This document shows, one piece after another, positions 15,001 through 24,000 of a stretch of DNA of 64,000 nt. Position 1 is the stretch's first letter; each line of letters opens with the position of its first letter. The stretch is taken from the NCBI GenBank assembly GCA_024742875.1, contig JANSXP010000028.1, positions 20,167 through 84,166 of the forward strand. Direction: 5' to 3'. This DNA is from Planctomycetaceae bacterium (lineage in GTDB: Bacteria; Planctomycetota; Planctomycetia; Planctomycetales; Planctomycetaceae). Under the pieces are notes generated by a model that was given only the letters and a program-made list of their open reading frames with translations, ran no database searches and had not been told where the DNA came from. Position numbers and translations under genes: made by a program.

Positions 15001-18000
15001 CGGTCGGCGGTGAGTCGGGTGCCGGCGGCGGTGGAGCGGGCGGAACGATCAAACTGGTGGGCTCGTCGCTGGTTCTGGACGTCACTGGATCGACGTCTGC
15101 CGTGGATCTTTTTGTCGCTGGCGGCAGCGGATCCGATCGAGGCAATGATCACACTGAAGACGAAAGTGCCGATGGCCGCATTCTGCTGGGCGACAACGAC
15201 ACGATCAGTGAAATCAGCCGCGTGGACCCGGACGTCAGCACGTCGGAAGTGACGAGCATCATCGGGCCACGGGACGTCAATCCGTTTCTGCACGGTGATC
15301 TGGGCTCTGGAGTGGCCACACCGTACATCCCCAATCTTGTGGGGGGAGCGCAGGTCTATGGCTTCCTCGACGGAATTTCTGCGGACGATATCAACTTCAA
15401 TCCGCAGTCAGCCACGAAGGTCGCCGCTGACAGCGACGGCGTGCTGGGCGTGCTGCGACTGCCCGGTGGTCTGGCCGATATCGGCCTGGGCGATCATCCG
15501 TCGGCGGTGAACTTCAGTGGCTTCGACTGGGTGCTGGTGGCCAATCTGACCGACCAGAACCTGCCACGGCCACAGCTGAGTATCGGCCTGCATTCCACGT
15601 CGACCACTACAGCCACCACACAGACGTCGCTGGCCTTTGATGACATTGATCCCGCCAGCAGCGGACCCGTCACACTGACTGCACTCAACGCCGGGCAGGT
15701 GTGGGTGACCCTGATTCCGAACGCCCGCGCGACACAGACGGTTCGTGTCAATGCCTCGGTGGCCGGAGATGACTATGTGGACGCCGGCGGTACGCAGGTT
15801 GGCAGTCTGGTCAATCTGGTGTCCGCGCGTCTGGGCACCAATGGTTCCGATCAGGCGGTCTACATCACGGCCGGTGAGCCAGCGGCCGATTCGGTCAGCT
15901 TTGCCACCGCGGAGCAGACGCTGACCGAATATTCTGAACTGACAGTCGGAGTCGACGGTGAACTGTACGCCATCTCGGCCAATCGGGACGCGATCGTCGT
16001 GCTTGACGGAGCCACCAATCGCATTGTGCAGATTATTGAAAACGATCTGGACGGCGTGCACAGTCTGGACAGCATCAAGGGGCTGTCCGTCAGTGTGGAA
16101 GGACCGGACGCCGGCGAATTCGTACGCGTGCAGTCCGGCGACGATGCCATTGTCACATTCCGCCGTAACACCACCACGGGCGTGCTGACGTATCTGCGGT
16201 ATCAGCGGGTGGAACTGGATAACTTCCAGTCGTCGTCCGACAACGTGTTCCACAAAGTCGTCTTTGATGACATCAATCACACGGCCGCGATCTTTGGCAC
16301 CTACGATGACACCAACACGCTCATCAAACTGTTTACTGTGGATCGGGATACCGGTGAACTGACGGCAGTGCCCAACCAGGACAGTGGCAGTCTGGTTCAT
16401 GAAGGCGAACTGACGGCCAAAGACGGTGAGTCGATTGTCGATCTGACCTGGGCTGGAGGATTCATTATCGTGCTGTTCGGCAGCGACGACAGCGCCCGTT
16501 TCGCCGGCTGGCTGGCAGCAGTCGACGGTTTTTCCGGTGACCTGGCAGGGGCCGTTGATGATGGCAGCTTCGGTTTCATCGGAGCCGACAGACTGGTGGC
16601 CTCAGATGACTTTGTGCATCTGCTCAGCTCGACGGACAATTTTGTGGTCAGCTTCCAGCTCAGCGGACGCACCGTCAACTATTTGCAGAAGGTTGCCAAT
16701 GGGGCTCGTGGCGTGACGGGCATGGTTGCGCCGACGGATCTGACAGAATCCATTGATGGCAGCTTTGCGTACATCACAGGCCGCGATGCGGATTCAGTGG
16801 TGATTGTGCATCTGGACGGCCGTGGCGCGATGGCGCAGCGTTTGAGCAATAACTCCAATGGTCTGATGGGACTGGAAGGCCCCGTTTCCATCACCGGTGG
16901 CGCGGCCAGCGGCGCCACTGTCGTGGCCACGCAGGGCAGTGACACCACGTTTGGGCAGTTCGTCTCCTTCACGGGAGTTTCCGAACTTGGCAACGCACCG
17001 GTGAGTCGCGATGGCTCGCTGGGCAGGACCGACACGGCCTTCTTTGTGCTGCCGGAGCCGTTTGGTGACACCGAGTCGACCATCGGTCAGTGGCGTTTCC
17101 AGCCGCAGCAGGGGTCTTTCCAGGACGCATGGCCAACGGACATCTTCCCTGTGATTCTGGAACGAAACGAGACCACCGATGAGTGGACGATCACCGGCAT
17201 TGGAGAACGCCGTCGCATTGACGCCGGACGCGGCGAAGCACAGGTGTTCGACTTTGAGCTGCAGCACGGCAGCACCACGACAACCAACCGCTATTTCGGC
17301 TGGTACGAAATGAGTCGATCGCCGTCCGGCAATCCTCGATCGACAGTGGACTACAGCGACGGCGTGGGCACCACACTGCGGCTGGATGTCGCTACGGGAT
17401 CCGCCATCGACGACTGCTACAACGATCTGGCCGGGTGTGATGGTATCTTCAGCAATTCGAGCACAGTGGCCCGCACGTATTCGATGCAGGTGTCCTTCGA
17501 CGTGAATGAAACCGCAGACGCGGTGCGGGCCCAGTTCCTGAATTTTGACAGTGTGTCCGTGAATACGGCCGGCGGTCTGGACCGACTGAAGATCGCGTCT
17601 GCTCCCGGTCCGGATGTCCAGACGTTTCAGGTCGACACGGGGGATCTGGATGACATCGTGCAGATTTACGGCGTCAGTCCCACGACGACAGTCACAACCG
17701 GTGGCGGCAGCGACGACATCACGATTGCCTTTGACGGTGCGGCCGCCCAGTCGCTGACGGTCAACGGCGGGGCCGGAGAAGATCAATTCCATCTGGTCAC
17801 TGTCGGTGCCAGCGCCACCACCAGCCTTAACGGCGACGGTGACGACGACCTGTTTATCATTGCCGGTGACCAGCTGATCGCGGGGACACAGACAAATGTG
17901 GATGGCGGCAATCCCATCGACCAGTCTGCCAGCGATGGCGACCGCCTGCTGTTCAATCCGGGCGATCCGGATGCCGATGTGAATCCGGCGGACGGGCCAC

Positions 18001-21000
18001 CCAGTGGCAGTGTGGGGCTGAGTGATGCGGCTTACAGCGATGTCGACTTTGTGGATATCGAGGACGTGGTCATTGAGTCCGGTCCACTGATCGATATCGC
18101 CAGCGACACGGTCACCATCAGTGAAGGCGATGAGCTGAATGTCTCTGTTTCCCTGCCCAGTGTGCCCCAGAATTCCGGTGTGACGGACGTCACCTGGAAT
18201 ATCGAAGGCACTGACGTGGCGAACGTCACCAGTACCTTGCTGTCGTTGTCCTGGGACAGTCTGGCTGTCTACAGCGTTCTGAACGGTCCGCAGACCTACA
18301 CCATTCTGGTGTCTGCTTCGCGAATCGAAGGGGGCGAGACGATTACCACCACCCGCAGGATCAGCCTGCAGGTGCTGGATACGCCACCGACCATCAGTTT
18401 GCTTGCGGACGATACCGTGCGAGTTGGAGGCGAGTTTGAGATCTTCTTCAGTGCGACCGATCCGGGAGCCGACGCCATCAAACGCTGGATCGTGGAATGG
18501 GGCGATGGAACCTCACAGGTCTACGGTTCAGGCGTCGGCAGTGCCAAACACATGTATCTGACCCCGAACGATTATGTGGTCAAAGTGCGGCTGCAGGATG
18601 AGGAGTCCGGCACGGACGACGCCGCCTTCCAGACGCATCCGCTGGCAGTGACGGTGGACTCGCTGCACGTGACGCCAGGCAACTATACGATTGTCGAGGG
18701 GCAGGCACTGGAACTGAACGGCAGTGTTGACGGCACGCCCACGTCGGTTTCGTGGGATATCAACGGCGATGGCATCTTTGGTGATGCGACCACTTTGAAT
18801 GCCGTGCTGGACTGGGACGTGCAGCTGAAGAATCTGGGCATCGACGGCAGCTCACACAGCGAAATCCGTCCGGTGCTGCGGGCGACCTGGGCCAACGGCG
18901 ACAGTGTGCAGCGGGAAGGCTCGCTCAGCGTGGTGAATGTGTCACCGGAAGGTATGTTCACAACCGATGCACCGGCGATCGGCTTTAATGAGGGCGCGAC
19001 GGCCGCCGATATCTACAGCGTGCTGTTTACATCGGCTGCCGATCCGGCCTCCGGAGATGTGCTGACGTACAGCTTTGACTTTGGTGATGACGGCGATTTT
19101 GAAGTCGAGAATTCGGCTTCTGCGTCCGCTTTGATTCCGGCCACCTGGAGCAACGGTCAGATCTCCCAGGACGGCCCGGTGACGGTCCGCGGCCGCGTGA
19201 GTGATCCGGACGGCGGCTTCAGTGAATACACCACCACATTTGTGATCAACGATGTGGCGCCTGTGGTGGAACTGAGTGGAAGCGACGCGGCAACAGAAGG
19301 CCAGCCCTATGAGCTGACGCTGGCGTTCAGTGATGTGGGCACCGGCGATGGTCCGATTCGCTTCACCATTGACTGGGGAGACGGCAGTACGCCGGAAAGC
19401 TTCACGCCGGCCAGTCAGGTGAGCCCAGCGTCTGTGCCGCATGTGTTCGCTGACAATCAGGCGGGACTGACAGGGATTTCTGTGGTTGCCACAGACGCAA
19501 AAGGCACCTATCTGCCGGTAACCAAAGACATCACCGTCGGCAATGTAGCGCCGGAGCTTACGAACCTGGCGGCAGCGAATGCCTCCGGAGCGGGCCTTGT
19601 CATCGAAGGTGATACGGTGTCACTGACAGGTGATCTGTTTGATGACGGCCGGCTGGACAGCTTCCGTCTGGTGGTCGACTGGGGCGATGGATCGGATGAC
19701 GAAGAATTTAAGTTCGACGCCGGTTCCGATAGCTTCGATGTGGTGCATCCGTATGGACAGGATGGCACCTATACGATTACCGCCACGCTGTTTGACGACG
19801 ATGGGGCATTTGTGGAGCAGACCACCAGCGTCGTGGTCTCCAATGCCGTGCCGATTGCCAGCTACAGTCTGTCAGCGGCAGAAGTTCAGGAGGGCGGCCA
19901 GCTGACACTGTCCGGCAGCATCACAGATGCCGGAGCAAAAGACTTACATAGTGTTTCCGTTGCGTGGGGCGACGGAACGGTTGAGAACGTTCCGGTCGTG
20001 GGCCGAGCGTTCTCAACCACCTACATCTACGGTGACGACAATCCGACGGCGACAGCCTCTGATGAATTCACCGTGACGGTCACCGTGACCGACCTGGCCG
20101 ATGCGGGCAGCACGAGTCACTCCTCGCAGACCGTGGACGTGCTGAACGTGGCCCCCACGATTGTGATTGCCGATACTGACGTGTCGACAATCAACAGCAC
20201 CGGGGCGATCGGTCAACCCGTGACGCTGACCACAACGTTCCTCGATCCGGCCGGTGCGCTCGACGTCTATACGGCGTCCATCAACTGGGGCGACGGAAAT
20301 TCGTCAACCGCTTCGGGAACCTGGGATGCCGCGACGGGCATCGGGACGGTGACGACCACTCACTCCTATGCGGCTGATGGCATCTATGACATCACCGTGG
20401 AGATCCATGACGACGACACGGGGGTTTCGGAAGCGGCGACCGCACGGGCCCTGATCGGCGATTTTTCCAACACGGCTCCAGCCGTTGACGATCAAACGCT
20501 GTCTGTGGCGGAAGCGTCTGCGATCGGCACTGTTGTGGGCACCGTTGCGGCAAGCGATGACGGAGCCCTGCATTACGCTTTGACGGGCTTCCCCCAGCTG
20601 CTGGCACTCACGGGCACCTCCGACGCCCCCGCTGACGGTCTGTGGACGCAGGACGTGATCCTTGTGTTTGATCTGAAGATCGGCGGGGCAACGCCGTCGC
20701 AGAGCACGCACACCATTGAGCTGCTGACGACAGATGCCGATCGTGCCAACAACACGACGGTGGCCGATCTGGTGGCTGATCTGAATGTGAGACTTGCGGC
20801 GGCCGATCTGGACAGTCTGCTGGTGGCGGCCACCGGCACAGACGCCAATGGCAACGACATCGGCGATCGGATTTCCTTCGGTGCAGTGGACGACACGCTG
20901 AAGCACGTGTCGCTCACCGGCGGAGACCTGCTGGGCTTCGAAAGCACACAGACAGCGGCGATCCCCGGGCTGGTGCCTCCTGCCGAGTTCGCCATTGATC

Positions 21001-24000
21001 CGGACACAGGAGAAATCACCGTGGCCGCGGATGGCCTTGATGCAGAATCGCGTCAGTCTTACACCTATCTGGTGACGGTCACAGATTTCTGGGGCGTACT
21101 GGACACCGCGTCGGTCACGATTGAAATCGACAACGTCAACGAATTCACGCCCGTGCTGAGCCTTGATTCCGGCGTTGTGGAAATCGCGGAATTCAGCCCG
21201 AACGACACGTTTGTGACCACAGCTTCAGCGGACGACCGCGACATTGAAGACGATCTGACGTTCTCACTGGAGCCCGACACGGCCTTTGCCATCGATCCGG
21301 ACACCGGAGTCATCACGGTGGCTGACAGTGCGGCCCTGGACAACGACGTCACACCGCAGTTTGAGCTGACGGTGACCGTCACCGATGTGGGCGGACTGAC
21401 GGACTCCCGCATTCTCTATGTGAATCTCACCGAAGACAGCGTGCCGCGGCTGTCATCCACCAGCTTCCGTGTGGCGGAAAATGAAACGGTTGTGGCCACT
21501 CTGAGCGGCACCAGCACTGACCCCGCGATCACCGGATTTGACTTCACCATTGCCGGCGGTGATGACGCAGGACTGTTTCAGCTGCAGGGCGACGAACTGT
21601 CGTTTGTCGCGCCCGCTGACTATGAAACGCCTGCGGATACCGGCATGGACAATCTCTACCAGCTGGAGATTCTCATTGAAGATTCCGCCGGCAATGTGTT
21701 TACGGAGTCTGTGACGGTCACCGTTACGGACGTGGATGAAATCGCGCCGACGGCCGATGTGGTCGACGTGACGCCGGATCCCCGTACAGCGCCGGTCGGT
21801 CTGGTGAGCATCCGGTTCAGTGAGGATGTCAGTGGGTTTGATTTGAGCGATCTGGTGCTGACGCGCGACGACATCGCCGTCGACATCAGTGCGGCCGCTT
21901 TCGCCTCCGTATCTGCTCAGGAGTATACGGTTGACCTGACGAACTTCACCGCGGACAACGGTCGTTATGTGCTGAGAGTCACCGCAGCTGGTTCCGAAGT
22001 AACCGACGTCGCGGGCAATGCTCTGGCGATTGACGCCAGCGACGAGTTTATTGTGGACACCAGCCTCGCGGTGGACTCCATTCACACCACCCAGGCCGGG
22101 CCGATTGCCGGTGGCGATGCCGCGTTCCTGGTGACGTTTAACAATGACGTCACCAATGTGGACCTGACCGACTTTGCACCGGTCGCCACGGGATCTGTCC
22201 GCAGTTCCGGCGTGGTGGTGACCGACGGTGGCGACACGGATGCGGCCACCTGGCTGGTTACCGTCACGGGGGTCAGCGGTTACGGAACGCTGGGGCTGGC
22301 CCTGGATGCGGACACCGATATTCAGTCCCTGACCGGCTCGCCGCTGAGCCAGCTGGAACCTGGCAGCAGTCAGTCGTATGACCTTGTGATCGATCGACAC
22401 GGTGTGCTGTCAGATGATTCCCGAGTGCCAGGGGATACGTCTGCTGTGATCTCCGGAGACCGCCTGCTGCTGGTCACAGATGATGCAGATAACAGTCTGA
22501 GTGTGACGGCCCGGGCGGATGGTGCCGTTGTGATTGTCGGACACGACGGCTCGACCATCAACGGTCTGCCGGAGTTTGTGGCGTTCACCGGTGTCGGTGG
22601 CGTGACGCCGTCAAGCATCGAGATTCGCGGCGGTGCAGGTGGCGACTTTGTCCACATCGCCGATCTGGAGACCGTTGCCAGCGTGCAGTTTGTATCCACC
22701 GGAGGGCTCGACACGGTCGTGCTGCGAGAAGTTTCCATCGGTCGTGACCTGCTTGTGCTGACACGGGGAGACGGCACCCGCCTCGACGTTCTGGACAGCA
22801 CCATCGATCGCCATGTGACGATGCGAGGCGGAGCGGGCGATGAGGAAATCCGCTTTGAACGCACCGAAATCGCCGGCGTGTCCAATGTGGCTGCCGGCGA
22901 CGGCAGCAACACGATTGTGTTTGATGAAGTGACGTCCGGCAGTCTGCAACTGGTGGGTGGCGGTCAGGTGGATCAGTTCACCGTCGATAATTCGACTGTC
23001 GGCGGCAATGCCTACTTCACCACGCAGGGCGGTGAAGACACTGTGCTGGTTACCGGGACCGACGTGTCCGGCACACTGTACGCCTCGACCGGGGACGACG
23101 CGGACACGGTCGACATCTATCGTTCCCGGGTGGGCGGTGCCGGCAGCCTGCTTGTTGGCGACGGTGACAACGTCGTTCGCCTGCTGCATTCGCAGGTGAG
23201 TGGAGTGACCAACGTGCCAATGACGGACGGTCACCATGTCATTGATCTGCAGGACAATCAGTTTGATGGTCCCGTCTTTGCAACCACGACCGCGGGCACA
23301 CTGACCGCTCGACTGCGACGCAGTCAGTTTGCCGATCAGGCGCTGATTGTCGGCGGCACGTCGGACCAGGACACGCTCATTGATGACGGCGAAAACGCAT
23401 TTTCCCACGGCATGAACATCGCCCGTTTTGAAGACACCAGCAATAACCTGCTGAACGCTTCGTTTGCCACGCTGGTGGAACGTTCCAGCGGCCGGGTGCT
23501 GGTCGACAATCGGCACGCCGTGGCGTCTGCTTTTGGTCGCACGGCCGGTGATGTCTCGGCGTTTGTCTCCGGCGATCATCTGGTGATCGTCGGCAGCAGC
23601 GGGGACGACAGCATCGTGCTTACGTCGACCGAATCGGGGGACGTTGTTGTCTCCGGTCGCCTGGGCACAACAATCAATGGCGGTGAGTCGTTTACCGCCT
23701 TTTCGGGTGTCGACGGTGTCCTGCCGGGCAATCTGACAATCAACGGACTGGACGGCATCGACCTGATTTCCGTCGGTGATGTGGTCGTCACGGGGCAGCT
23801 GAATGTGATCGCCGCCAGCGGTGAGGATGCTGTGCTGGTTTCCGGGGTTTCGGTTGGTGGCAATCTGGTGCTTCGTGGCACGGGAGGCATGCAGGCCAGT
23901 GTGGAACACGCGGACTCCACTGTGCACACGCTGCTGTTTGGAGACAGTGAAGATGATCTTTACTCGCTGACCCGCGTTTCTGTCGGCGGCGTGCTGAACG

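Noticed and set aside
22611..23927. Long minus-strand frame (438 codons) opposite the end of the giant gene, and many similar ones opposite 150-22000
   Set aside because: These are antisense shadows of a GC-rich, codon-biased gene; they are rich in Arg, His, Gln and Val, have no recognisable domains and cross repeat boundaries.
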